From Thalassotalea fonticola (GTDB taxonomy: Bacteria > Pseudomonadota > Gammaproteobacteria > Enterobacterales > Alteromonadaceae), in contig NZ_CP136600.1 in the NCBI RefSeq assembly GCF_032911225.1, positions 186,001-250,000 of the forward strand: a stretch of 64,000 nt of DNA, given 5' to 3'. Shown here in pieces: positions 7,611 through 15,229 of this stretch (the stretch's first letter is position 1; each line of letters opens with the position of its first letter). A program made the translations under genes and the position numbers. The notes beneath the pieces were generated by a model that was not told the DNA's origin, did no database searches, and saw only the letters and a list, made by a program, of their open reading frames with translations.

Positions 7611-8651
7611 TTACAATTTAAATTTTTGTGGCACTAAATATAGCAAACAGTCTGATTTAGCAATATCTTGGTTTTTAGTTGCCATAAAAATATCTAAGTC
7701 TACTTTTGACACTAGTTGATTGTCGCGTAGGGCAAAATAAGTATTTATGACATCAACACCACTTGTATCAATTACCTGTAAATTATTTAAACCATGATCA
7801 TCAACCCAGCCCAGCATTTGATTAGCCCTGATAACTCCAAAGTTATGTTGTTCTATATTATTGCAAAGGGTTAGGCCATCTCTGCCTTCATCAATACAGC
7901 TATAAGAGAGTTCAACGTCTGGTTTTAATCGTAGGCGCAGCGGTTTTAAATAAATATCTACGTTAAGTTTATGATGACAACAACTAATATCATCATAACT
8001 TGCAAGTTTATCAATCCCCATAAAGGCAACTTCATGAGATTGAGCATCTTCACTACTGCCACATTCTATTGTTATGGCTTCACAGCCAAAATCTTGCTCC
8101 ATTAATGCGCCTAAGCGAATGTCAGATAAAACCAATGATTGGCAAAATAAGGAGGTTAACGATAATGCCATTTCATTTTTAGCCGTGCTGACCGAAAAAG
8201 CGGGGCTAAAGCCGGAAGTATTATGCAAATCAACTACAACTTCAGGGCTGACGTCTAAAACAGCTTGTTCTATTATTTGCGCCCGTTTGAAGTATCCGTA
8301 GTCTATGTCTTTACCGAAGCATCGATTGAGATCCATTCCTCCTGGTAATATCCTGTGGCTTAATCTCGGGCTTTTGCTGGCTGCTTCAGGGGAGCAAAAA
8401 ATGAATCTAAGGTTAGTTACCGGCCGTGAAGTAGAGTCGATTGCTGTAAGCCACCTATGGATTGCAATGAGCCCCGACGATTCGTTACCATGAATCAATG
8501 TTGTGATCACTCGAGTTCTAGATTGATCTTTGCCAGAGATATCAATGACCGTAGGCCCGCTAATCGACATCAGGAATTGATCATAATCGGCTTTTAAATG
8601 ATTTTGATCGGGGTCTTGTAAATAATTTATTTCGTTAAAGTCTATGCTCAT
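7611..8651 (-). CDS. AstE/aspartoacylase-like zinc hydrolase
   Basis: This 346-residue protein belongs to the succinylglutamate desuccinylase/aspartoacylase branch of M14-like zinc peptidases. The ligands H54 and E57 (HGNESSG) and H143 (DLHNTSG) are present, with a probable catalytic glutamate E196 (TIECGSSE). It should cleave an amide bond in an N-acyl or gamma-linked amino acid. I chose ATG 8651, which overlaps the upstream ligase stop as ATGA; another in-frame ATG at 8663 would lengthen it by four residues. The coupling to a GCS2 ligase is unlike the ast arginine operon, so it is probably not AstE itself. Confidence 0.85.
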   Translation of the reverse strand: MSIDFNEINYLQDPDQNHLKADYDQFLMSISGPTVIDISGKDQSRTRVITTLIHGNESSGLIAIHRWLTAIDSTSRPVTNLRFIFCSPEAASKSPRLSHRILPGGMDLNRCFGKDIDYGYFKRAQIIEQAVLDVSPEVVVDLHNTSGFSPAFSVSTAKNEMALSLTSLFCQSLVLSDIRLGALMEQDFGCEAITIECGSSEDAQSHEVAFMGIDKLASYDDISCCHHKLNVDIYLKPLRLRLKPDVELSYSCIDEGRDGLTLCNNIEQHNFGVIRANQMLGWVDDHGLNNLQVIDTSGVDVINTYFALRDNQLVSKVDLDIFMATKNQDIAKSDCLLYLVPQKFKL

Positions 8652-10114
8652 AATTGCTTCCAACTTGATACTGGTTTGCCCGTTTTGACATTCTTAATAT
8701 ATTCTTGGACGAGCGCTTGACAGGCACTGTCTTTATCAAGGGTTTGTTCATAGTGTTTCTGAGATCGTTTTTGCCAAATAGCACCGGTGACTTTGTGCTG
8801 TAAACGTTGGTCAATTACGTCAAGAAATAGAGATATTTCATCGTTATCAATATTTAGATCTTGTAAACCTTTTCTAGCGACAGGCATTAATGCAGCAATA
8901 ACATCGGTGATGTTAGTTTCTTCTGCGTGGTATTTATTTTTTAATGGCCATAATATTTTGGCTTCCAGACCGTGCTTTGCCGCGCGGTAGAAATTGTATT
9001 CCGCGTAGCGAAAAGGGACTATTGCAGTCATTTCATCTATATTGCTTGCCAGCCCATTCGCTAAACCAATAGCAAAGGCCGCATTAGCCAACATGTCTAT
9101 ATTTGTTGGACCTGCAGGGATCGCTCTAAATTCAATACGCATGTGACCATTGTTATGGTGATCATATATTGGCCTGTGCCAAGGCCAAAGTGTGCCCATA
9201 TGTAAAGACAACTCATCCAGGCGTGGTAGCTTGCCATTTGGTTTAGAATTTAGCATAACCGGCAAAACCGGAGGATATAAAGAAACTGCTTCAGCAAAAA
9301 GCTGCCACACATTGTCTCTTAGCCAACCAAAGCCAAAATTAACTCTGGCGGGTTCTTGCCAAGCACTTTTTTGTTGGCGAATATCAATGGATTGTTTAAA
9401 CAATGCTATTCGAGTTTCATCCCATAACCGTTTACCTAAAAATAACGGCGAATTTGCTGCTATAGCTGTTACTAGAGGCAAGGTTAATTGAGCGGCATTA
9501 AACACTTGGTTAAATTTTTCAATTGGCGTCATCATATGCACTTGAAAAGAAGTGTTTGCTCCCTCAGCACAAATATCACTCACGGTGATTGATACTGGCT
9601 CTTCTCCACTGATGTTAATGCTAAAATCATCACCGCGTTGTTGATAAAGCTGTTTCGATAAACAATGATAACGACCTAAGTCGGTCATGAATTCACTGTT
9701 TAAATGTTGTTGTTTTAAGGTAGGCAAAATCCCAATCGGTACAACAGAAATATTATATTGCTCCGCAACCTTGTTGAGTTTATCAGTTTTAAGCTTCATT
9801 TCTGTTAGTAAAGCACTAAAGGGTTTACCTGATTGTTTAACCGGGGATAAATTCAACTCTAGGTTGTATTGATTTAATTCATGTTGAAATTGCTCGTCTT
9901 GTAGTTGATCAAGTAACAGCTGATTACTCAAACTAACTTGGCCATGTTCATCAACAAGATACAACTCTAATTCAGCACCTAATTTTAGCGGTTCCTGGCC
10001 AAAAGTCGGCTTAGCTAATACATCTTTAAGTTGCTCAAGTTGTTGGTACAAGCATTGTTGAAAATCTTCATAATCTGTTTGGCAATATTCGAGATTTTCT
10101 ATATTTCGCCCCAT
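8648..10114 (-). CDS. GCS2-type glutamate-cysteine ligase family protein
   Basis: This 488-residue protein resembles the GCS2 group of ATP-dependent carboxylate-amine ligases. Features are the acidic GAELELYLVDEHG segment near residue 46, NLELNLSPV, the central TSFQVHMM strand, a WDETRIALFKQSIDIR region and HMRIEFRAIPAGPTN. Family members join glutamate to cysteine or to other amines through gamma-glutamyl phosphate. Whether this one makes gamma-glutamylcysteine or another product is not clear; E. coli-type gshA is a different family. Its stop overlaps the start of the zinc hydrolase by four bases, so ligase and hydrolase are made together. Confidence 0.83.
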   Translation of the reverse strand: MGRNIENLEYCQTDYEDFQQCLYQQLEQLKDVLAKPTFGQEPLKLGAELELYLVDEHGQVSLSNQLLLDQLQDEQFQHELNQYNLELNLSPVKQSGKPFSALLTEMKLKTDKLNKVAEQYNISVVPIGILPTLKQQHLNSEFMTDLGRYHCLSKQLYQQRGDDFSINISGEEPVSITVSDICAEGANTSFQVHMMTPIEKFNQVFNAAQLTLPLVTAIAANSPLFLGKRLWDETRIALFKQSIDIRQQKSAWQEPARVNFGFGWLRDNVWQLFAEAVSLYPPVLPVMLNSKPNGKLPRLDELSLHMGTLWPWHRPIYDHHNNGHMRIEFRAIPAGPTNIDMLANAAFAIGLANGLASNIDEMTAIVPFRYAEYNFYRAAKHGLEAKILWPLKNKYHAEETNITDVIAALMPVARKGLQDLNIDNDEISLFLDVIDQRLQHKVTGAIWQKRSQKHYEQTLDKDSACQALVQEYIKNVKTGKPVSSWKQL

Positions 10115-10270
10115 GAAGTACGCACTTTTGATAGCTATTCGGTACTATATAGGATGCACTTTTGTATTAGGTGGTTTGTTGATTAAGGTCAAAGATGTAG
10201 CAGGTTTGTTAATCGGGTTAGTTATAATGGTTAATTAACCCGATCAGAGCTTCTGTTTACTGATGAGGTA

Positions 10271-10570
10271 TTAAACTTTATAAGCGGGTAAATCGAAATT
10301 AAATGGTTTTACTCCATGCATGGTTAAATATCCGTTATAACTACTTTCACCATCACCACTAAATTCAAATTCGAATACGCTTTTAATGAATAAACCTTGC
10401 CTTTTTGAACAGCCAACCCCAGTTTTTGTGCGGGCTATTGCGATAAATTGCAAGCTGTTTTGTTCACAGTGTTGTTCTGCTAAGGCACGAGCACGCTCTG
10501 CAACTTTGCGTAGAAAAACAAAATACCAAATAATTAAAAACGCAAACAGTAAAACGTATATCTCAGCCAT
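10271..10570 (-). CDS. DUF3301 family small membrane protein
   Basis: This 99-residue protein has one N-terminal membrane helix (EIYVLLFAFLIIWYFVFL) and a short cytoplasmic domain with the conserved RALAEQHCEQNSLQF segment and a C-terminal LTMHG motif, as in the DUF3301 family of gammaproteobacteria. Function is unknown. It follows the DUF3549 gene by 27 bases on the same strand, an association common in this group, so the two probably share a transcript. Confidence 0.85.
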   Translation of the reverse strand: MAEIYVLLFAFLIIWYFVFLRKVAERARALAEQHCEQNSLQFIAIARTKTGVGCSKRQGLFIKSVFEFEFSGDGESSYNGYLTMHGVKPFNFDLPAYKV

Positions 10571-10597
10571 GGTAATTCCTATTATTCTATTTATTTT

Positions 10598-11647
10598 TTA
10601 GTTGTTTTTTACTTGAGTAAATATTTTGCCAATAGCGTTAGCCAGTTTTTCACTGCGTTGTGGGGAACGAATGCATTGCAATAATGATGGCCTAATTGCT
10701 GGCAGTGCAATTAAATCCTGAAATACAGCCATAAATACATTTTGCTCAACAATACTGACCAGTTTCTCTAAGAATAAGGTTAACGTATTCAAATCGGTCA
10801 AAGCGAACCAAGCTCGTCCAGAAATGGTGAGTAATACATTCAAATCGGCTACTTGTTTTGCTTTTATAACTTCTATGATAAGCGTTTTAACTAATGGGTT
10901 TTCAGCACTGGCTGAAATTGCTCTAATTAAATTAGCCAAACACTCGAAGTCAGTAGAACCTTTGGTTAATTCATTTTGCGCCATTTCAATAAGTTGTGTA
11001 AGTAAAGAAATTGGCAATACTTGGTTTTCTAATGCTGAACAAAGAGGCGTAAATACTGTTATAGGTAAGTGTGGTAAGGCTTGCATCAATGCGTTGCAGT
11101 TTTCTTCGGTATCTATTCGAGCAGCAAAATCACACAAGCCTTGAACACCAACCCCTTGCCAGGTTTCCCAACCAAGCTTTCCGGAAAAAAATAGCTGACA
11201 ATGTTCGTAATACTCAGAAGATTTTTGCTTCAAATCACGTTTAACCACAGCATTTAATGCCGCTAATTTGTATTGAGTTGGAGTGAAGTTATAGGGGTTA
11301 GCTTGTAACAATTCTTCTTGTTTTGTTGTTGGATCTTGGGTTAGATCACTGCCTAATGCCTCAAGAATAATCGCTAAATAATGATTACGAGCACCTTGAT
11401 TTAATAGACCGCGTTCATCCAATGGAAACTTTACAAACCAAATATAAGGAATATCTGGTTTATTCTGCCAAAACACAATGGCAAAACAAGCGTGTCCTTG
11501 AATGGGATAAGGATAAGGCTGCATTGCCTGTTCAACTTTTTCAAATTCTCGCTTGCTTATTTTAGTCACTTTTCGGCCCATATCGTATAAGCGATATGAC
11601 GAATCAGAAAGTTGTAAAAGCTCTGAAATGGTAGAAATATTGTTCAT
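10598..11647 (-). CDS. DUF3549 family protein
   Basis: This 349-residue soluble protein starts ISTISELLQLSDSSYRLYDMGRKV and contains PYPYPIQGHACFAIVFW and IWFVKFPLDERGLLNQGARNHYL, the signature segments of DUF3549. The C-terminal half is a helical array. The function of the family is not known. The open frame continues upstream to 12049, but that part overlaps yqcC on the other strand and has no family resemblance. I therefore start at ATG 11647, where the conserved N-terminus begins; ATG 11728 is the next alternative. Confidence 0.85.
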   Translation of the reverse strand: MNNISTISELLQLSDSSYRLYDMGRKVTKISKREFEKVEQAMQPYPYPIQGHACFAIVFWQNKPDIPYIWFVKFPLDERGLLNQGARNHYLAIILEALGSDLTQDPTTKQEELLQANPYNFTPTQYKLAALNAVVKRDLKQKSSEYYEHCQLFFSGKLGWETWQGVGVQGLCDFAARIDTEENCNALMQALPHLPITVFTPLCSALENQVLPISLLTQLIEMAQNELTKGSTDFECLANLIRAISASAENPLVKTLIIEVIKAKQVADLNVLLTISGRAWFALTDLNTLTLFLEKLVSIVEQNVFMAVFQDLIALPAIRPSLLQCIRSPQRSEKLANAIGKIFTQVKNN

Positions 11648-11750
11648 AATGTTAGGTAAGCAGCCAGTTAATACAGATAATCGATGAATAATGGCGTGAT
11701 TATAATTATAATTCACACTTAACTCCATGTAATTTTTAATTGAGTACCTA

Positions 11751-12101
11751 TTGGCAAATTCAAAGCACTTACTTGTTTTACTCTCTAAATTGGCAGCAGA
11801 GCTTAAAGCATTAAACTTATGGCAACAACAGCGCCCTACAGAACAGGAGCTTAGTAGCTTACAACCATTTTGTATCGATACCTTAACTTTTGCACAATGG
11901 CTACAGTTTATTTTTATTGAGCGTATGAAAGCATTAGTAGCTGATAAAATGGCGCTGCCGGCACAAATATCACTTTGCCCTATGGCTGAGGAGTCTTTTA
12001 AACATAAGGGCGAGTTGGCTGCGAATTTAATAAATTTAATTGCTGACATAGATGAGTTATTAAGTGGTAAAAGAGAGCAAAGCCTTTATGTTAGAAAATA
12101 A
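11751..12101 (+). CDS. yqcC: YqcC family protein (TTG start)
   Basis: This 116-residue all-helical protein matches the YqcC/DUF446 family: LWQQQRPTEQELSSLQPFCIDTLTFAQWLQFIFIERM and LINLIADIDELL are typical. Function is unknown. No ATG lies near the conserved N-terminus; TTG 11751, with GAG seven bases upstream, is the best start. It overlaps the 5' end of truC by 14 bases. E. coli also has yqcC beside truC (yqcB), and this conserved linkage supports both calls. Confidence 0.85.
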   Translation: MANSKHLLVLLSKLAAELKALNLWQQQRPTEQELSSLQPFCIDTLTFAQWLQFIFIERMKALVADKMALPAQISLCPMAEESFKHKGELAANLINLIADIDELLSGKREQSLYVRK

Positions 12102-12867
12102 TAACGCTAACACCAATGAGGTAGAGTGTGACGATGTGCCTCCTAGCTTGACCATTCTTTATCAAGATGAGCACTTAGTCGCAGTCAATAAACCTAGTGG
12201 CCTATTTGTTCATCGCTCATTTATGGATAGAGATGAAAAGTACTTTGCTCTACAATTGGTCAGAGATATGGTGGGAAAGTATGTATATCCATTACATCGC
12301 CTAGACAGACCAACATCAGGTGTGCTGTTATTTGGGCTGTCTGAAGATGTTGCCCGTAAAATGGGTCAAGCATTTACCGATAAAACGATTAAAAAAACCT
12401 ATTACGCTATAACTCGCGGATTTCTTGAGGGAGAAGGGCAAGTTGATTACCCATTAAAAGAAAAGCTGGACAAGCTCGGTGATAAATTTGTATCTCAAGA
12501 TAAACCGCCACAAGATGCTATAACTGATTATAAAAGTATTTGCACTGCATCTTTACCTATTCCATTAGGCAAGTTTCCTAGTGTTCGCTATTCTTTGGTG
12601 CAATTAAAGCCACATACTGGTAGACGTCATCAGATAAGACGACATCTGGCACATTTACGTCATCCAATAATCGGCGATATTAATTATGGTGATAATAAAC
12701 AAAACCCATTCTTTGGTGAACATTTTGGTTTTAAACGGTTAATGCTTCATGCGCAAAAATTAAAGTTTAATCACCCAATAACGAATGAAGCTGTTTGTAT
12801 AACTGCAGAATTTGACCAAGACTGGGAATGTGTATTTACTGAACTGAATTGGCAAACTCCTGACTAG
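12088..12867 (+). CDS. truC: tRNA pseudouridine(65) synthase TruC
   Basis: This 259-residue RluA-family pseudouridine synthase converts U65 of tRNA to pseudouridine. The catalytic aspartate is D73 in HRLDRPTSG, and the family motifs AVNKPSGLFVH and LVQLKPHTGRRHQIRRHL are intact. The usual linkage with yqcC points to TruC rather than RluA, RluC or RluD. I prefer ATG 12088 because the conserved domain starts shortly after; an in-frame GTG at 12064 would add eight residues. The start overlaps the end of yqcC by 14 bases, implying translational coupling. Confidence 0.9.
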   Translation: MLENNNANTNEVECDDVPPSLTILYQDEHLVAVNKPSGLFVHRSFMDRDEKYFALQLVRDMVGKYVYPLHRLDRPTSGVLLFGLSEDVARKMGQAFTDKTIKKTYYAITRGFLEGEGQVDYPLKEKLDKLGDKFVSQDKPPQDAITDYKSICTASLPIPLGKFPSVRYSLVQLKPHTGRRHQIRRHLAHLRHPIIGDINYGDNKQNPFFGEHFGFKRLMLHAQKLKFNHPITNEAVCITAEFDQDWECVFTELNWQTPD

Positions 12868-12925
12868 AATAGTAAGCATTAAAAGCAACTCATCAGTACT
12901 GTTAATGCTTTAAGGTAATACATTG

Positions 12926-13312
12926 TTAATACCTTTTACTGTCATCTTCAGTTATTAAGCCTTGTTTTAGTAATTCAGCTTTAATCGATGCGGTAGTGCG
13001 CTGAAAATGCTGAGCTAGTTGTTTGAAGTTTTCTCCGTTATTAAAGTTTTCCGCTAAACTCGTTTTAACGTCTCCTGTCCAAGGCAAGCCACAATTCTTA
13101 GGTAGCCCTTTAAGCTCATTTGCCTGTTGTTTTTGTTCAACACTCATTCTTCCTCGTTTAAGCGGATTTTTGATATGTTCTAAACACGTGAATAGAGCTC
13201 TGATAATTTCGGGACTGTTATAAGGCGATTCTGCCGGAAAAACTTCACCTGTAATTGGGTTAACACCGTTGGCAAGGGTGATTATAGTCTGTATTGATTG
13301 TTGAATATCCAT
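12926..13312 (-). CDS. Conserved-looking short protein, unknown function
   Basis: This 128-residue protein is not one I recognise. The first half has NGVNPITGEVFPAESPYNSPEIIRALFTCLEHI; the last 40 residues, NFKQLAQHFQRTTASIKAELLKQGLI, look like a helix-turn-helix or sigma-region-4-like helical pair. No signal peptide or membrane segment is seen. I start at ATG 13312 because a GGAGA site lies six bases upstream; ATG 13318 directly abuts that site. It is convergent with truC and has no operon partner. A DNA-binding role is only a guess from the C-terminus. Confidence 0.7.
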   Translation of the reverse strand: MDIQQSIQTIITLANGVNPITGEVFPAESPYNSPEIIRALFTCLEHIKNPLKRGRMSVEQKQQANELKGLPKNCGLPWTGDVKTSLAENFNNGENFKQLAQHFQRTTASIKAELLKQGLITEDDSKRY

Positions 13313-13421
13313 ATCCATTCTCCATTTTTTTGATGTTTAAGCGAAATTCACTTATTAATTAGTGTAGAACAACCTTGTCTAATGTCATATTTTGTAATGC
13401 AAAATTACAAAATAAGTGTAT

Positions 13422-13555
13422 ATACCAAGTCCATTAATTATCTGCTCATTTTTACTGGTTAAAATGAATAACTACTGCGTTATAAAATTTTATGCCTTGT
13501 ATTTACCCCTTTTTCCTCAATAAAAAGTAGATCACATAATTAATAGAATTGGTAT
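13422..13555. mobile_element. 134-bp MITE-like element with terminal inverted repeats
   Basis: The left end ATACCAAGTCCATTAATTAT and the right end read in reverse, ATACCAATTCTATTAATTAT, match at 17 of 20 positions, and similarity continues inward. There is no coding capacity. It sits just upstream of the cold-shock gene promoter. The ends resemble a short palindromic repeat I recall from Alteromonadales intergenic regions, but I cannot check copy number here. Confidence 0.65.
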
Positions 13556-13612
13556 CACCCATCAGCTTGCTTTACATTTTTGCAACTTTATAGAAAATAA
13601 CTACTTTAATAC

Positions 13613-13640
13613 TTGCTAACACTATTTAAACCGGTATACT
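13613..13640 (+). promoter_or_regulatory. Predicted sigma-70 promoter of cold-shock gene
   Basis: TTGCTA (13613-13618) and TATACT (13635-13640) are 16 bases apart. Transcription would start near 13647 and give a leader of about 145 bases, similar to the long thermosensing 5' leaders of cspA-type genes. Confidence 0.5.
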
Positions 13641-13791
13641 CCTTTGCGCAAGCTTGAAATGCAATACGTTTTATCTCGATTTATAAGTTCAACAAGTTCC
13701 AACATCTCGACATAATAAGTAATACATGAAAAAAGCTATATCTCCATGTCGGAGTTGTAACACAATTAATTTATAAATTTAGGAAGATATT

Positions 13792-14001
13792 ATGTCTGAT
13801 ATGAAAAGCGGTACAGTAAAATGGTTTAACGACGAGAAAGGTTTCGGATTTATCGAACAATCTGAAGGTCCAGATGTATTTGTTCATTTCCGTGCTATCG
13901 AAGGTACAGGTCGTCGTACATTGACTGACGGTCAACAAGTTGAATTTGAAGTAGTTCAAGGCCAAAAAGGCCCACAAGCTGAGAACGTAAAACCTTTATA
14001 A
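13792..14001 (+). CDS. CspA-family cold-shock protein
   Basis: This 69-residue single cold-shock domain has the RNA-binding motifs [12 protein letters not shown] (RNP1) and VFVHF (RNP2). It binds single-stranded RNA or DNA as a chaperone in the cytoplasm. Family length is 65-70 residues, so it is complete. AGGAAG at 13781-13786 is a good ribosome site. The long leader and a strong terminator make it a monocistronic unit. It could be the cold-induced or a constitutive paralogue; the sequence does not decide. Confidence 0.97.
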   Translation: MSDMKSGTVKWFNDEKGFGFIEQSEGPDVFVHFRAIEGTGRRTLTDGQQVEFEVVQGQKGPQAENVKPL

Positions 14002-14028
14002 GTTTTACTCTAGCTTACGCTACTCAAG

Positions 14029-14056
14029 AAAGTCGATGATTGCATCGGCTTTTTTT
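14029..14056 (+). terminator. Terminator of cold-shock gene
   Basis: A 10-bp stem (14029-14038 with 14043-14052, one G-U pair) with loop ATTG is followed by a run of T to 14056. Confidence 0.9.
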
Positions 14057-14119
14057 ATGCCTGAAAATAAATATAAATAAACAGAGTCAGATCTAAATTA
14101 AATTCTGTAAGTCTGCAAT

Positions 14120-14569
14120 TTATTGATAGATAGATACATAATTTAACAGCAAGGTTGTCCAAATTATTACAAATAGGATGGGCGTATATTTGGAGGGGGC
14201 ATCACCTAATAAGATCAATTTCTTGCGCTTGTCACTATTCCAAAAGTTTTTGAATGCTTGATTTGAACGTTTAAAACGCTCATCTGAAAGTAACTTTATC
14301 GACTCTCTGGTTGAGCTAAGTGAAAACCACACCATAATAGAAAGAATGATAGAGCCAATCGGAATTAGTAACCACAATATATCGGCTACTACTTTATTGC
14401 CATTTACCCCAGTGCTGATCGCAAACCCTGTGAATAAAAAAGCCTGAGAGGTTACGTACCAAGTCATTCTTTGATTTATGTGACTATGCTCACGTGAAAT
14501 TTGTGTGGTTAGCCATTGCCATTCGGGTGTTTCAATGTCCCATTTACTTGTTGAGTTGTCTTCGCTCAT
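14120..14569 (-). CDS. Orphan three-TM membrane protein, unknown
   Basis: This 149-residue protein has a cytoplasmic N-terminus rich in polar residues (WQWLTTQISREHSHINQR) followed by a first membrane helix around residues 40-56, a second around 65-85, a charged central region with a predicted helix, and a last helix at the C-terminus (ILFVIIWTTLLLNYV). I do not recognise the family with certainty. The layout resembles small SLATT/RipA-like membrane proteins that sometimes accompany defence or stress genes, but no partner gene is adjacent. A ribosome site is not obvious. Confidence 0.7.
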   Translation of the reverse strand: MSEDNSTSKWDIETPEWQWLTTQISREHSHINQRMTWYVTSQAFLFTGFAISTGVNGNKVVADILWLLIPIGSIILSIMVWFSLSSTRESIKLLSDERFKRSNQAFKNFWNSDKRKKLILLGDAPSKYTPILFVIIWTTLLLNYVSIYQ

Positions 14570-15229
14570 GCCTTTGTTCTCTTCGAATTAACATGCATTA
14601 GTGATTTTACACATAAGAAGTATAGCTGTTATGCCTTAAGCTGATTAAATAGTTGATGGAAACCAATAGAATAAGTTTAATGATTTACTCGCTTAAACAT
14701 TAAAAAATCAGACGGTTTGAGAAGCCAACCCCTAATAAATATTAGTAATTTCTCACTAATCATTCGTACTTTTAAGTTTTTAGCCAAAATAGTAAAAAAT
14801 ATAGTTGCACATTTATTCCAATTAACTACAGTTTTTTTAAGTTTCTATAAAAAATGCTTATAAGCAATAATGTGAATATTTACCCATTTTAATCAAATAT
14901 TGAGGTGACAACCCACCGAACTTTTATAATTGTTTTGATGTTGTTGCTGCTTATTTGAACGTATCTTATTGTTTTTTTGTCCTATATGAATAACCTTGCA
15001 AGCCTTTACCTACGAAGGTTTAGGTAAACTTGTTTGTTATAATTTTTTGTTCTAGAAAAATTATTCTTATTTCTTACACTCATATGCTAACAATTCGTTT
15101 GTTAACAAATTTTTAACGTCCTCTGTTTGATTATTTTAAATAGTTAAATTTGATTTCCTAAATAATAAATTTAAGAAGTCGTAGATCGTTAAATCAAAAA
15201 TAAAATTAATAATATATGTGGGAGTTTGA
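14570..15229. other. 660-bp AT-rich intergenic region
   Basis: No open frame with a ribosome site is visible on either strand. It holds the likely promoter and operator of the M6 protease gene near 15.0 kb. The upstream 400 bases show only AT-rich runs, with no repeat family seen elsewhere in the window. Confidence 0.6.
14999..15043 (+). promoter_or_regulatory. Inverted repeat next to TATAAT, protease gene promoter
   Basis: TTTACCTA (15005-15012) and TAGGTAAA (15021-15028) are perfect inverted arms around 8 bases; CAAG/CTTG (14999-15002, 15029-15032) extend them after a 2-base bulge. A perfect TATAAT lies at 15038-15043, so the palindrome covers the -35 area. No good -35 box is seen, which would fit activator-dependent transcription (inference). 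Confidence 0.4.

Noticed and set aside
10212..10244. ATCGGGTTA/TAACCCGAT inverted repeat after the DUF3301 gene
   Set aside because: It could end the DUF3549-DUF3301 transcript but has no T-tract on the minus strand; too weak to call.
11648..12049. Upstream extension of the DUF3549 frame
   Set aside because: It overlaps yqcC on the other strand, has no family similarity and the conserved N-terminus begins at ATG 11647.
12874..12910. AAGCATTA/TAATGCTT inverted repeat after truC
   Set aside because: The loop of 21 bases and lack of a T-tract make it a poor terminator; no clear function.
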